A stretch of 64,000 bases of DNA from Platycnemis pennipes (Eukaryota; Arthropoda; Insecta; Odonata; Platycnemididae): positions 104,197,027 through 104,261,026 of the forward strand of contig OW121856.1 in the NCBI GenBank assembly GCA_933228895.1, written 5' to 3'. The notes under the pieces are model-generated. The model saw nothing but the letters and a program-made list of their open reading frames with translations, had not been told where the DNA came from and did no database searches. The translations under genes were made by a program, and so were the position numbers. Below are positions 31,976 to 43,383 of the stretch, in pieces. Numbering within the stretch: position 1 is the stretch's first letter; each line of letters starts with the position of its first letter.

Positions 31976-31979
31976 TTAA

Positions 31980-32080
31980 GTACGAATTTCACTCACCCTT
32001 GGATTTAGTATTTTGAGAGATCTACCCTCACCAATCACATCAACCTTCGGGTTGAAAACTGATTTATTGATTTTCCAATA
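31980..32080 (+). mobile_element. SINE family 2, 3' piece
   Basis: GAATTTCAC, then CTACCCTCACCAATCACATC and AACCTTCGGGTTGAAAACTG align with 63138-63220 of the complete copy. Together with 31005-31085 it dates SINE2 before M7. Confidence 0.68.
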
Positions 32081-33854
32081 AATGGAAGAGATTTTTCTTC
32101 TATTGAGGTCTTACCTTGTTTGCTCTCTCGTATCTATATATGGCATTGGGTAAATATCAAGTCCCTACTGGAGTCCATGCATAGATATAGGTTCGCTGTT
32201 ATCCTATACTCCTATCTTTATATTCAATCTGCGTATTCATCGAAGTCCTTCTAAGCCAATTTACATGTAGTCCGTAACTTCATAGGCCATTTTCCAAATT
32301 ACGCTTATCGACACGCATTCTGGTATCTGGAACGCTTTATGATCTTGATGAGGTAAATTGCATTTCTCCCATTTTCTGAGAATTGTCGCAACTACTTTTC
32401 CCTGCATGATTTCGTGACATGAATATTTATCGCGCCAATCACCATGTATATCGAAAGAAGTTTTACAAAATCCCAGACGGAGCAAATGGCGTTTAACATC
32501 TCCGAGCCCTGGAAGAGGGAAGCACACTAACAACTTTTAACAAATCTCCCTCGAGAAGTTTTCATCGGCTCACGTCAGCAACTCTTAATGCTTCTAAACA
32601 TCTCGGCAAGGCCTTCAGTTCTACAAATATACTCTGGCAGGGTGCTGAAATTCTTCTGCAACTAGTTGCAGCTTTAAGAAAAAATAGTAAATTAGACCTA
32701 TCCATCTTATTTTGGTTTCACATTTATTAAAGTTTGGTTGATACAAATTTGGTGGAAGGGAAGAGTAATGAGTATGCATTAAAAAGGGAAGTAAGGAAAA
32801 AAGTTAGTGACGAAATTAGAAAAAAGGGACAATAGGGCTTAAGGAGGATGTAGTGAGAAGTAATGTAATAAACTTGATAGCATCCCTCGTTTCGTTGTGG
32901 AACTGCCTTTCATTAAGTAATGGAATGCTAAAAGAGGAAGGACTGTATGATGATCTTAGTAAATTATGAAAAAGAGTATGTTTCCTGCATGGAGGGAAAA
33001 TACATGAGAAGACAACATATGGGGCTTTAGAAGCGTGTAATTGTCAAGTCATGGATTAGTTAATGAGGAGGGTAAAAGAGAATATGAATAGGTGGAGAAT
33101 ATCAAGAAGAGAATCCACGAAGTCTTTAAATTCAGAGGCATTATTATGAGATGGTTGACAAATTTTGCAACGACTAATTCTCCATGCAAATTGGAAACAT
33201 TGGCCTAGTTCACTAGAAAATTAGCCTTCTTAATTAACTTGGCTTAATTGACTTAATTGAATTGGCCATATTTTTTGTTGAACCACAGGGAGACAATAAC
33301 CTCCTCAATAATGAAAGTCTTGGAAGAAACGTTTCCTCAAACTGAAAAATTGGCGCTAATCTGATATCGGTTGTTTGTTAAATGTTACTGCCACGTTGTA
33401 CAAAATTCCCGAAAACGTAATACCGTCTCTCACTTAATATATTACTCCAAAGAGTGGAGAATCGAATCGTTTTGTTACATTTCGACGGCAGTGAAGGTAA
33501 CCTTTGCATTTTGGCTCGAAGCGACTCTGGGCAGAGAAGTTACCGACACATTGGAATCTAGGTCGAGCTCATATTGCACGAGCGCCTTCGTGGAAAGAAG
33601 CCGGAAATACGGAGATTGAACCGCGAAAGATGGCGACATTTTCCTCCCGAATACTCGGGGTTGAATGCAAAGCGTTAGCATCGGCTTCTCAATCGATGTC
33701 GCTTGCCCCGGGAAGAAACTGGAAAATGAGACCACATTTGGAAGGCAGTGCCAGGTTTTGATCTTTCTCGCCATCATTACGTTCTTATTCGTTGTGTTGA
33801 CGTTATTGACGTCGTGAGTCGAATTGCGGACGCATGATTTTCCGTTGTCTGGGG
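32081..33854. other. Unassigned stretch
   Basis: No recognisable gene or element. Overlapping frames around 33371-33906 on both strands have ordinary peptides; the longest (143 codons, minus, 33475-33906) borrows its start from the M2 terminus. Confidence 0.35.
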
Positions 33855-34160
33855 GGCTGTGTTTGAAACCGTCGGGATTATCTCGAATAGGTAACCGAGG
33901 AGTCACGTGGTACAGACATGAAAGGTTCGCGAATATTGGTGTGTTTTAATCGCTCTCTACAATCTCACTCACGGTTTACCTTTTAGTTTTTTTTCTATCC
34001 GTCTCGAGCATAGAGTCCCCGGATAAGAAAAACTCGAAGGAAAACAATGAGGGAGATTATAATGAACTATTAAAACACGCCAACATTTGCGAAGCATTCA
34101 TGTTTGTACCACGTGACTCCTTGGTTACATATTCGAGTTAGTCCCGACGGTTACAAATGC
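33855..34160. mobile_element. Foldback MITE, family M2 (copy 2)
   Basis: Long inverted termini. The left arm reads GGCTGTGTTTGAAACCGTCG, GGATTATCTCGAAT and GTAACCGAGGAGTCACGTGG. The right arm, reverse-complemented, has GTAACCGTCGGGACTAACTC and GTAACCAAGGAGTCACGTGG. The arms extend about 90 bp in total at roughly 85% identity by eye. At 306 bp it has the same size as copy 1. No coding potential. Confidence 0.85.
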
Positions 34161-34963
34161 CCCGTTTACACTACTAGCTTTTTACGATGGAAAGGCTTGC
34201 CATGGTTGGAAATTGGCCGTGTGAACGCAAGTGGCCGCTAATCCTGGTAAACTTTTCTACCACGATTGAGTTACTATGGTTGGCACTAGTTACTGGCAAT
34301 TTAAGTGCGTGTAAACGCAGGTTAGTAGAAAAAAGGTTTGTTTTGAAAATGGAAGTGGAAATGAACGTAGAGTGTTTGAAGTCGAAGAGACCGAATCGCA
34401 CTATATGGATCGAAAATGATTCTGAATTACTAGGATATTTATTTAATCACGCTGTAATATATTTTAGTAATTGTATGACCATGTTCCACTGATTCGGTTG
34501 TTCAATAATGGTATTATGTAGTTTTCTTTACCCCTGAAGCCTGAGTTTTACGCTTATGTATTTAATTTATGTGTTTATCTTGCCGTGCCGAAAATATACG
34601 TACCGAAATTAAATTGCCGAGTAACTCGGCGATAAGACCCACAGTCAATCATGAGGAAATAATTTAAGAATAATATTGCTGGTTGGGATTTACCAAAAGG
34701 GATCTAGGAAACTGCATTGATAACATTCGATAAAATAATTGCATCTAATTTGCACATAAGTTAAAATACGCTGCCAAATTTAGGGATCATTGCAAGACAA
34801 AATCCTTTCGCTACCCTACCCTCCATTGTTATTTTGACTTAATTTTCCTCTCCGATAGATCTCACTAGAGTCTTTACGATGGTTCTGGGTAGGCCGTGTA
34901 AACGCAAGTTAGTTTTAGCCGCCATTTTAACCATCATTCTACCCTAGTTATGCAAACGGGGCA
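34158..34963. mobile_element. Terminal-inverted-repeat element, family M6
   Basis: The left terminus TGCCCCGTTTACACTACTAG and the right terminus (reverse complement) TGCCCCGTTTGCATAACTAG share about 24 of 32 bases. A GTGTAAACGCA-type motif recurs near 34218, 34310 and 34893. The 101-codon frame inside (34187-34492) is not recognisable. Its left end overlaps the last bases of M2, so insertion order is uncertain. Confidence 0.5.
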
Positions 34964-35756
34964 AACTTTGCTGAAAATAGTAGCGGTGCTGTTTCTTTTA
35001 TGGTGCGATTCAACCTTTTCTTCCCGACCATTTCAGGATGAGGGAAGGGTAAAGCGAGAACGCCGTCGGGGTGTGCACGAATATGACTTCTGAAAGGGCT
35101 TTTGAGTGCGGCCGAACTCCCTACTTAGCGTTCCGATCGTAAGGACTCTGAAAAGCATTTTCGCGCGATCTTTCCTAAGGCTTCCGCAAATTCGTTCCAC
35201 CCCCACAATACCTTCCGCCGAACTTGTTTTGGCACCTTTAATGGAATAACAGCAGTGCCTCCATAATGGGGCAGCGCTTAACTTTAACTTGAAGGCCTTC
35301 CTCCTTATTACTCGCCAAATATTATCCTTCTTACCTCCCCTGCAATTTCCCGGTTGTTAATTCCACCTATTTGAACGAATCAGTGACGTTACTGCAAGGG
35401 TGCCGACAGTTATCTACTAATTGTATGTACCATACCTTGATTACAATGATAAAAAATTGATCATCTGACAAAAATTAACCTCTGACACGCACGTAGTCAG
35501 CAGATGGATTGTTTTTCTGCCAGTTAGAGTCGATTTAGATGCTTGAATTGATTATGAGTGTCGCCACTCTCTTTGCATTATTTTTTCCAGCTGGCCCCCT
35601 CTCTACGCGATCTCTTATTTCAGATAGACGTATTTTCTACTTTTTCATTACAAAAAAATACAATCTGTGAAATCTCTTTTCAGCAGGTCTCTTCTTTTGA
35701 TCAATGCCGGCTCCTACGAAGATATCTTCATACACCATTGCTACAAAGCTAAACCT
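34964..35756. other. Unassigned stretch
   Basis: No recognisable feature. Confidence 0.4.
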
Positions 35757-35886
35757 GGGAGGGTGTGCTTGAATCGTTCGAGATTGATTCCGGTACGGAA
35801 TAATCCCGAAAACAATGTAAAAACATACGAGTGAGTCCTTAGTTACGTACCGGAATCAATCCCAAGCGATTCAAGCACACCCCCCC
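35757..35886. mobile_element. 130-bp palindromic MITE, derivative of M2
   Basis: The left arm reads GGGTGTGCTTGAATCGTTCG and GATTGATTCCGG. The right arm, reverse-complemented, reads GGGTGTGCTTGAATCGCTTG and GATTGATTCCGG. The ~40-bp arms are separated by about 45 bp. The central GAGTCCTTAGTTACG resembles the GACTCCTTGGTTAC of M2, so it looks like a shortened relative. Confidence 0.78.
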
Positions 35887-36648
35887 TGCATTCGGCATTC
35901 TACTCGAACAAGGAAACTGTTGGACTTGCTCCCAGCTGTTACCTTAATACTTTTATTTTCTCCTTTTCATTCTTCTTCAAAATCCACATAATACTTTTGG
36001 GACCGAAAAATTACGACGGGCATCAATTTATTAGATAGTCCACGATTATAATGCATGATAAAAGTGCGTGAATGAAACATATAATTTGGGACATTTTGAT
36101 GCAACAGAAACCGCTTCTGTTTCTCTCCTTTCCCCAAGTCTTTTAGCGCAATTCAATAACCAAGTTTGTCCACCGCCCCTCGTAGTACTTACTGCTTTTC
36201 ATGACCCGCATGTTGTTTTGCCCCAGAGTGTTCCTTTCCATTTCGAACACGTTCCCGTGATGCGTGCAGCTAATCGTGCCTTGTTCGTGACAAAATGGCC
36301 ATTCGCGTGTGCCTTCCAACTGGCTTGGAAACTTGATCATTTTATGAACGCACGTAACTATTTCGGTGATGACGTGATATCCCTCAAAGTAATGACTTTG
36401 TGGTGCTAAATGCTGGGCTCTGAAGGATTTTTTCATTCCAAAGTGAAAATATTCATGTCTCTCGTTCACCATGGGCTTTGCTGCGTGAGTTAAATTCACG
36501 CGCAAGCATCGTCAAGTTTTGAAGGCAGTTACGTGATGCTGTTTCGCTATTTACAATTTTTTTGCATTGAGGACGATCAATACATTTCTGGAATCCCTAT
36601 GGCTTTCCATGGGCCGAACCAACAAAGCTTCACATGCGTGCCCTGCGG
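35887..36648. other. Unassigned; two overlapping antisense frames
   Basis: Frames of 113 codons (plus, 36068-36409) and 120 codons (minus, 36143-36505) overlap. Neither peptide is recognisable or shows a domain. I treat both as chance. Confidence 0.35.
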
Positions 36649-36895
36649 TGGTGTGTTTGAAACCGTCGGAATTATCTCGAGTAGGTAACCAAGGAGTCAC
36701 GTGGTACAAACATGAATAGTTTTCAAAGTTGATGTGTCTGAATTGCTCCTTGCAATATAATTGATTGTTTTTACTTGAGGTTTTCACATCTGTCTCCACT
36801 ATAGAGCCCCCAGATGAGATAGAACACAAGTATTAAAACAATGATTAAGGTTATAATCAGCGGATTGAACACACCAAATTTGACTAAGGTCGTGT
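36649..36895. mobile_element. Foldback MITE, family M2 (copy 3, right arm eroded)
   Basis: The left arm is clear: TGTGTTTGAAACCGTCGGAA, then GTAACCAAGGAGTCACGTGG and TACAAACATGAA. The right arm is not recognisable; the boundary near 36895 is a guess from the size of the other copies. Confidence 0.6.
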
Positions 36896-39102
36896 TGCAT
36901 TACTTCCTGAATTTTAATTCCCTATTATTATTAAATTTCGCCAAATTTGTATATTTTATTTCATATAGTGATCTTATTGATAAGTTTCTTAATAAAACTT
37001 AATTACAGTTTATTTTTGAGGCCTTCTTCACGTATGATTTTGGCACTTAACAATTGCACAGGGATATGGGGTAATAATCGTAGTATTTTTTGCTATATAT
37101 TTAGAGGAAATTATTCCTCAAATTTAGAATGTTAGGTATTTAGTGAATGTTTTATAAATAAGTCAGTTTAATGTGCTAACCAAGCAGTATAAGGCTTGAA
37201 TGCCTTATCAGCTCGCAATTAAGCTGTGATACTCATTTGGAGTGTTCACAGTAGTTTAGTATCACGTAAATGTTGTCTTAACGACATTGACTTTCTTCCT
37301 CAGTTTCCACCACTGCTTTGTCGAGAGGGCCAAGGTGAAGGCTGACGGCAGCGTCTAAATGAGAGACGCTTTGCGAGAAATCGCACCCCCCAACATTGGC
37401 ATTGATTGCAATCTCTTTGCGTCACAAAGCCCTGTAAGTATTATTCCATACTTCCTCCATTGCAACAATTCCAATGAGACGCCCAACAGAGTTCTTGTGA
37501 GTCTAAACCGACAGGTGTGTTTCTCTTATCAAACGTTTGGATGATTAATTATTTCTTTGAGAGTACACAAAGTTCTGGAGGGTGTTATATTTTATGAACT
37601 CAGCTGGAATCTGTTAGCTCACTCTTTAGAGAAAAACCAACCAAACGCGACCTTTATGAAAACTGTTATTAATGCCACCATACTTTTTTGCCTTGCATTT
37701 TTTTCACGCAGTTAGGCGACAAAAATACCATACGATCAATCGCTTAATTCAAGGAAATTTTACGAGATGTCAAAGAACTTGCCTTTTTATATCACAGAAA
37801 GGCTTTTTTTTTCTTAAAATATTAAGTGCATTCGTGTCTGCAGTCATCCATATTAGCTTCATGGTTTTTCTGGTATTAAATATCCGCTAATTTCGTAATT
37901 GAATACACTAGTTGGCTATAAAAAGAAGCTATTTGTTCATAGGATGTAAATTATTTCAATCAATTAGGTGCTTCGTGTTAAGTTCAAATCTCGATGTCAA
38001 TCGTACTTGACTAATTAAATTTATGAGTAGTGACCCTAGGGTAACTTCTCGTAAATTTAATTTTTGCTTTCAAAAAGATATCGAAGATGAATGTCAAACC
38101 AAGGTGTTTATCAAATTTTTGTGTATTGGTTGAGATTTTAGGGTTAGCCCACAAGGACAAACCGTAAGTTATTGGCTCTTTGCATGAATCGGTTATTTCC
38201 GTCCCGTTTCATAGACTTTAAGCCTTTCCAAGTCATCTTATGCGATCGATTGTAAACACCAGATGTTTTTTTCTACGAATCTCATCTCGAGGACGTAAAG
38301 CGTATTATGTCGTAGAAAATATTATCCGAGCTTCTCTCGGGATCTGCGGCACCGGGACATTTTCCCCGGCTGTTTTTTTCCGGGACGTTAATGAAAATGA
38401 AATTCAGTCGCGGGAGACGCTGTAAAGGAAAACCCGCCTGCCGCAAAAAACTTCCAACGCCCTCGACATTCTCCCCTATCTTTCTCGCACCAGCCATATG
38501 CGATACTTATCCTCCATGGAAATTTGGTCAAGGAAGCCAACTTAATAGGATTGGACTTCTATTCCCTAGGCTACTGTATCGAGGCCACCACATATATACT
38601 CTTTTCCACCGAACGAGCGGTGCGCGAAATCCCGGGAAAATTCCGTACGCCCTCCCAGGAGACCCAACACACACGTGTGATGTTAAGGAAGAGGTGGCCG
38701 AATGGAAAGACTCAGTATATACGAGGGAATACTGAAAGGACTGTATCATTTTTAAAAAAAGCGGATAGGAAGGAAGCTCTTGGAACCCAACTTTTAAGTC
38801 GAGCATAAATAACTCAAGTGGTCCTTCCTGCAGCCGTATATTTTGCTCCGCTACACTGAGAAAATATGCGTAAAATTGTGTCTCCGTCGTGAGATATGGG
38901 ACATCGAAGGAAAATTCCTTCTCGCCCATGCGCAAAAATGTCAGCATTTTTAAACTCGGACACTTATACAAACGTGCATACCAACTACATCATTGTAGCG
39001 TGTGCAAAGGAGATCGCCTAGATTTGTTAAAGGGCATTGTGATGATTTCTTTGGATGGTTATTGACCACTTTAATAATACATAGGTTAATTTATGGAGGT
39101 GT
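36896..39102. other. Unassigned stretch
   Basis: About 2.2 kb with no recognised element. Frames at 38391-38971 on both strands overlap each other and show no domain. The GC rises at 38330-38480 without other support for an exon. Confidence 0.35.
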
Positions 39103-39107
39103 GGTCG

Positions 39108-39284
39108 TGTTGGATTAAGTTTTTATTCAAATCAATGATACAACCATTCTCTTTCGTGTTCAATATCGTTATGCCTCGAATCCTCGTTATCAACAAACTA
39201 TTTCCCCCATGACAACCATGGAAAAACAAAACATTTATTTTAATTTGATCCGCGATTATTATTTAACAAATTTACTTTGCTTCA
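39108..39284 (-). repeat. Copia 3' LTR (177 bp)
   Basis: On the plus strand it reads from TGTTGGATTAAGTTTTTATT to TTTACTTTGCTTCA; on the element strand TGAAGCAAAG...CCAACA. It is identical by eye to 43384-43560. It provides the polyadenylation region of the element's RNA. Confidence 0.97.
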
Positions 39285-39297
39285 AATTCCTCCTTTC
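39285..39297 (-). other. Copia polypurine tract
   Basis: On the element strand GAAAGGAGGAATT immediately precedes the 3' LTR. The family uses such a tract to prime plus-strand DNA synthesis. Confidence 0.8.
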
Positions 39298-39309
39298 GCG
39301 TGACAAATT

Positions 39310-41341
39310 TTAAATAATTAAACTCAAGTTTGGAATGTGCTTCTTCATTAATGCTTCGCTGACGTCCTTGGTCAAAACATCAGTTTCCAAGTCTGCTGAA
39401 CCCACGTGATGAAGAACCACCTCACCATTTTTGATTTCATCCTTGACAAAATGATACATTCTTCTGATGTGCTTGTTTTCTTTGTTGATCTTCTCATTGT
39501 TATTCCAATTCAATGCTGATTGACTGTCAGTTCGAACTTTTATTGGTCGTTCAACAACTTCAAATTGTCCCAGCTCTTCTAACAACTCTGTCAACCAGAT
39601 GCCCTCACAAACTCCATCACATAATGCCACCAACTCCGATTCCATAGTTGATAAAGCTACCATCTTCTGCTTTCCGCTTCTCCAACTGATCAATGCGTCT
39701 CCAATCTTCACTGAATATCCGCCAAATGATTTCGAATCCAAAGTGGTACACCAACTGGCATCTGAACTAATCTCCAGTCTTCCAACTTCTCTGCCAATCT
39801 TCAAACGATACCCTTTGGTCCCCTTCAAATATCTCAAAACTCTCTTCAACGCCTCGTAATGAATCATCCTTGGATCTTTTGAGTACTGCGATAGTTTGCT
39901 GTAGGTGTATGCCAAGTCCGGCCTCGTCCCTCTCACCAAATATCCAATACATCCAAGTATTTCTTGGTACAAATCCTTGTTTGCTTTCTCCGAATCTTCG
40001 TAATCGTCAAGTTTGACTCCACTTGCTGCTGGTGTCTTCACTCCATTGCAATTCTCCATTCCGAATCTCTCAATAACTTCTTCGATGTAGCTTGATTGTT
40101 CCATGATAAATCCTTCTTTTTCTTCTTTGATTTTTATTCCTAGGAACTTCACTTCATCCTCCTTTGACACCTTAATCTTCAATTGCTTTTTCAGTTTTTC
40201 CACCAGTTGATCAATCTTCTTTTGACTGTCACCAACAATTATACAGTCATCCACGTAGCATCCAATTGCCAAAAATCCCTTCTTTGACTCTTCGACAAAT
40301 ACACATGGATCTGCTTTACATGGTTTCAATCCCAATTCCTTCAAAATTCCAGATAATTTCTTAAACCAACATCTTCCTGCTTCTGGAAGTCCATATAAAC
40401 TCTTCTTTAGTCTAAATATCTTCCCTTCTTCAATGTTTACTCCTTTTGGTGGATTCATGTACACATGCCTGTCCAATTCTGCGTTCAAGTACGCTGCTTC
40501 GACGTCAATGAACTCCACTTTGTAATTTTTCTTCGCTGCAATTGCCAACAGTGTCTTCAATGACTCTTGCTTCATCACTGGACTGTAAGAGCTTTTGTAA
40601 TCCACTCCCATTCGCTGTCGTGAACCATCAGCTACCAGTCTTGCCTTGTATACTTCTGCATCTTTGGTTCCCTTTTTCTTGAAAACCCATTTGCTTTGAA
40701 TTAATTTTACCTCTTTTGGCTTGTTAACAATTTCCCAAGTCTGATAATTTTTCATATTTTTCAATTCCTTGTTCATTGCTTCAATCCATTTGATCTTGTC
40801 CTTGGACTCGATTGCTTCTTTATAGTTCCTTGGATTGATTTCTTGCACCATATTGACAATGCAATCGGGCTCCTTCTTCTCTCTCGTTGACCTTCTTACT
40901 CCTTGTTGTCTTAATTCATCTTCTATTCCTTTTAATTCTTCTTGGTGTCTCTGTTTCAGGACATCGTTCGTGTCACCTTTTTTTCTCCCTCTTCTTCTCT
41001 CTCCAGCTTGAACAATTACCAACGGATTTTTATGAGATGAATCATCATCACTGTCGAATTGTCCTTGAAAATCTTCAACAACGTCATGGATAATTCCTGA
41101 ATTGTTTTCTTCCTCGTGTCGTTCGTCTCGATTCTCTTGCCTCTCAATTGGGATAAAAACGTAGTTAGTCTCGTCATAACCAACGTCTTCTTCCTTCTTC
41201 TGAAAACCCATTTTTTCTTCAATGAACTTTACGTCTCGACTCTCGTGAATCTTCCTGTCACTCAAGTCAAATACTCGGTAGGCTCTCCTGTTCTTCGAGT
41301 ATCCCACGAACACAGCTTCCTTTGATCTCACGTCAAGCTTC
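39310..41341 (-). CDS. Copia Pol, reverse transcriptase and RNase H part
   Basis: This encodes the copying enzymes of the element, which make cDNA from its RNA in cytoplasmic particles. The frame is open from 41472, but the true coding part starts near 41341, where it follows the integrase in another phase. An acidic linker comes first. RT motif A has DVEAAYLNAEL near residue 322 of the 720-codon frame. KSLYGLPEAGRCWF follows, then the catalytic YVDD near residue 406. RNase H has SSDASW near 570, STMESE near 607, a DSQSALNW segment near 648 and a terminal LTKD. All key residues are present. It ends at a stop 13 bp before the polypurine tract. The break from integrase lies in an 8-T run at 41342-41349. 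Confidence 0.95.
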
Positions 41342-42697
41342 TTTTTTTTGAACATCTTCATTTCTGTAGAAGACCTTGCAGCCAAAAACTCTGAGATGTC
41401 TGACCGATGGTTTCTTGTTTTTCCAAATCTCAAGTGGAACTTGATCCCTCTTCTTCGTAGGTGAAAGATCATGCAAGTAGCTCGCAGTCCACACGGCTTC
41501 TGCCCAAAACATCAGTGTTAATCCAGCTGCAATGAGTAACGTTCGAGCCATTTCCACCAACGTTCGATTGGCTCTCTCAGCAATTCCGTTGCTCTGTGGA
41601 GAATAGATCGTCGTTCTCTCGTGCTTGATGCCTTTCTTCTTGAAATATTCTTGCAATGTGTCGTTGGTAAATTCCGTACCATTGTCTGAGCGAAAATTCT
41701 TGACCTTTTGTCCTGTCTCGTTCTCTTTTCTCTCAATAAACTCGATCAGTTTATCGGCAGTTTCACTTTTACTCTTCAAAAAATCGACGAAATATCTTCT
41801 GCTGTACTCGTCCACAATAGTCAGCATGTACCTACTCCCTCCAATTGATTCTTGTTGCATTGGACCACACAAATCCGCGTGCAGTCTTTCCAAGATCTGC
41901 TGTGCACCTTCGATTTCGACTTCTTTGAATGGTGCTCTCGTCAGTTTCCCTTGAATGCAATCCTCGCAGTTGTCGTCCTTGATCGACACATTTTCGAGTC
42001 CTCTGACAAGATTCTCTTTCGCCAATCTAGAAAGATAATTATTGTTAATGTGACCAAGCCTCTGGTGCCATAAATTACTATTTATTTCGCTTGTGCTAAA
42101 GCAAACTCCTTTCTTCAGCTCTCGTTCATCGCTGTCCGTGCTCATTCGAAACATAAAAGCATCTGCTTCAAAGATCCCCTGTGCAACTAATTCTCCTGTT
42201 TTCTTGTCATAAATTCCAAATCCATCTTCATCAATAACTATTTTCTTGCCCATCTTGACCAGACTTGGAACTGACATCAAGTTGCTGTTTAAATCTGGAA
42301 CATAAAGTACGTCTTTTATAGTTAATGCTACCTCACCATCGTCAAGGTAGCTGGTTCCTTCAATTTCTCCTCGAAATTCAGCGTGAATCTTTCTGCCTGC
42401 TTCAGCCGTCACGATCTCCACATTGTCTTTCCTCTTATTAATCAATAACTCCTCTTGATGAGTCATGTGAGATGTGCACGCCGAATCAAGCATCCAAGTG
42501 ACTCCATTTTCTGCATTTATCTTGTGATGCTCCCTCACTTCAAATGCATGTTGATTCTTGCCTCCTTTGAAAATTCCCTTGAATTTGCTCTTATTCTTGT
42601 AAAAATCCTTTGAATTTTCTTTAGTCTCAATTGAATTCTCCTTGTCCTTGTGCCAGCAATCACGAGCAAAATGTCCAATTTTGCCACAACAGAAACA
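41333..42697 (-). CDS. Copia zinc knuckle, protease and integrase part
   Basis: The frame carries, in order, a CCHC zinc knuckle (CFCCGKIGHFARDC, spacing C-2-C-4-H-4-C), an aspartic protease active site (MLDSACTSHM), the pre-integrase HHCC zinc site (WHQRLGHIN, then CEDC) and the integrase core. In the core the catalytic Asp is in HADLCGP, the second in RSDNGTEF and the Glu in SNGIAERAN. A KVFYRNEDV end follows. Copia protease cuts the polyprotein and integrase inserts the cDNA. The frame nominally opens at 42775, but meaningful coding begins just after the 7-T run at 42698-42704, where it takes over from Gag. It closes at a premature TGA at 41333-41335, just past the 8-T run. Confidence 0.95.
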   Translation of the reverse strand, partial: CFCCGKIGHFARDCWHKDKENSIETKENSKDFYKNKSKFKGIFKGGKNQHAFEVREHHKINAENGVTWMLDSACTSHMTHQEELLINKRKDNVEIVTAEAGRKIHAEFRGEIEGTSYLDDGEVALTIKDVLYVPDLNSNLMSVPSLVKMGKKIVIDEDGFGIYDKKTGELVAQGIFEADAFMFRMSTDSDERELKKGVCFSTSEINSNLWHQRLGHINNNYLSRLAKENLVRGLENVSIKDDNCEDCIQGKLTRAPFKEVEIEGAQQILERLHADLCGPMQQESIGGSRYMLTIVDEYSRRYFVDFLKSKSETADKLIEFIERKENETGQKVKNFRSDNGTEFTNDTLQEYFKKKGIKHERTTIYSPQSNGIAERANRTLVEMARTLLIAAGLTLMFWAEAVWTASYLHDLSPTKKRDQVPLEIWKNKKPSVRHLRVFGCKVFYRNEDVQKKEA

Positions 42698-43337
42698 TTT
42701 TTTTCTTAGTCTGCACCTTCGCCTTAAAAGCCTTGACCTCTCCTTCATTGGTTGATTTCTTGTTTTTCTCCTCATATCGCAAAAGTGCTCCTCTCATGAA
42801 TTCGAAATCCACCGTTGGATTGGAAGAAATCGCTGTTGCAACTTCACTGAAACTCTTTGGTAGACCCTCGATTACGTACATAATTAATTCATAACCTTCA
42901 ATATTATTACCCATTTCCTTAAGTTGAGTCTCTAATGTTTGAGCTCTAGTTAAATAACCGTCAATGCTTTCTTTCTCTAATTTTTCTAATTTAGCCAATT
43001 CAATCATTAACTGAGTCTTTCTATGTTTCTCAACACCGTCATGACGTTTCTTTAACAAAAGCCACAACTCTTTTGCATTGGAAATACCTTGACATGCTAA
43101 CGCCTGCTCCGCCGAAAGTGTCATAATGATCAGCATGTTGACCTCGTCGTTCTTCTTTGACCAGGCTTCCCACTTCGCCACAGCCGCTGCATCAGCACCA
43201 TTCTTCTCTGGTTCATCACCGAAAATGATATCTTGATACAATCCTTTCGCCTTAAGAACTGCAACCAATCTCATGCTCCAAAGTCCATAATTCTTGTTTG
43301 TTAGAGGCTCGATTCTTGAAACTCCAAAGTCTGACAT
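42660..43337 (-). CDS. Copia Gag (capsid part)
   Basis: The 225-codon frame starts at ATG 43337 (MSDFGVSRIEPL), 36 bp from the primer site. It has the copia Gag (UBN2/DUF4219-like) signature: NYGLWSMRLVAVLKAKGL near the start, then ELWLLLKKRHDG, LEKLEKESIDGYL and a VIEGLPKSF block. Gag forms the particle that packages element RNA. Its last ~14 codons are out of phase: the zinc knuckle expected at the end of Gag lies in the next frame, beyond a 7-A run (7 T on the plus strand at 42698-42704). The first ATG is well placed and no other start is needed. Confidence 0.94.
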   Translation of the reverse strand: MSDFGVSRIEPLTNKNYGLWSMRLVAVLKAKGLYQDIIFGDEPEKNGADAAAVAKWEAWSKKNDEVNMLIIMTLSAEQALACQGISNAKELWLLLKKRHDGVEKHRKTQLMIELAKLEKLEKESIDGYLTRAQTLETQLKEMGNNIEGYELIMYVIEGLPKSFSEVATAISSNPTVDFEFMRGALLRYEEKNKKSTNEGEVKAFKAKVQTKKKMFLLWQNWTFCS

Positions 43338-43372
43338 TTTCCCTTGTCACTTTTCTTGACCTCCTGGAAATT

Positions 43373-43380
43373 TGCTACCA
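43373..43380 (-). other. Copia primer binding site
   Basis: TGGTAGCA on the element strand, three bases after the 5' LTR, is complementary to the TGCTACCA 3' end typical of initiator tRNA-Met. Eight bases match; beyond that the pairing fails. Confidence 0.75.
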
Positions 43381-43383
43381 AAT

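Noticed and set aside
33475..33906. 143-codon minus-strand frame as a host gene
   Set aside because: Its start lies in the M2 repeat terminus, and the rest has no motif and overlaps frames on the other strand.
36068..36505. Overlapping sense/antisense frames as a gene pair
   Set aside because: Lengths are within chance expectation and neither peptide is recognisable.
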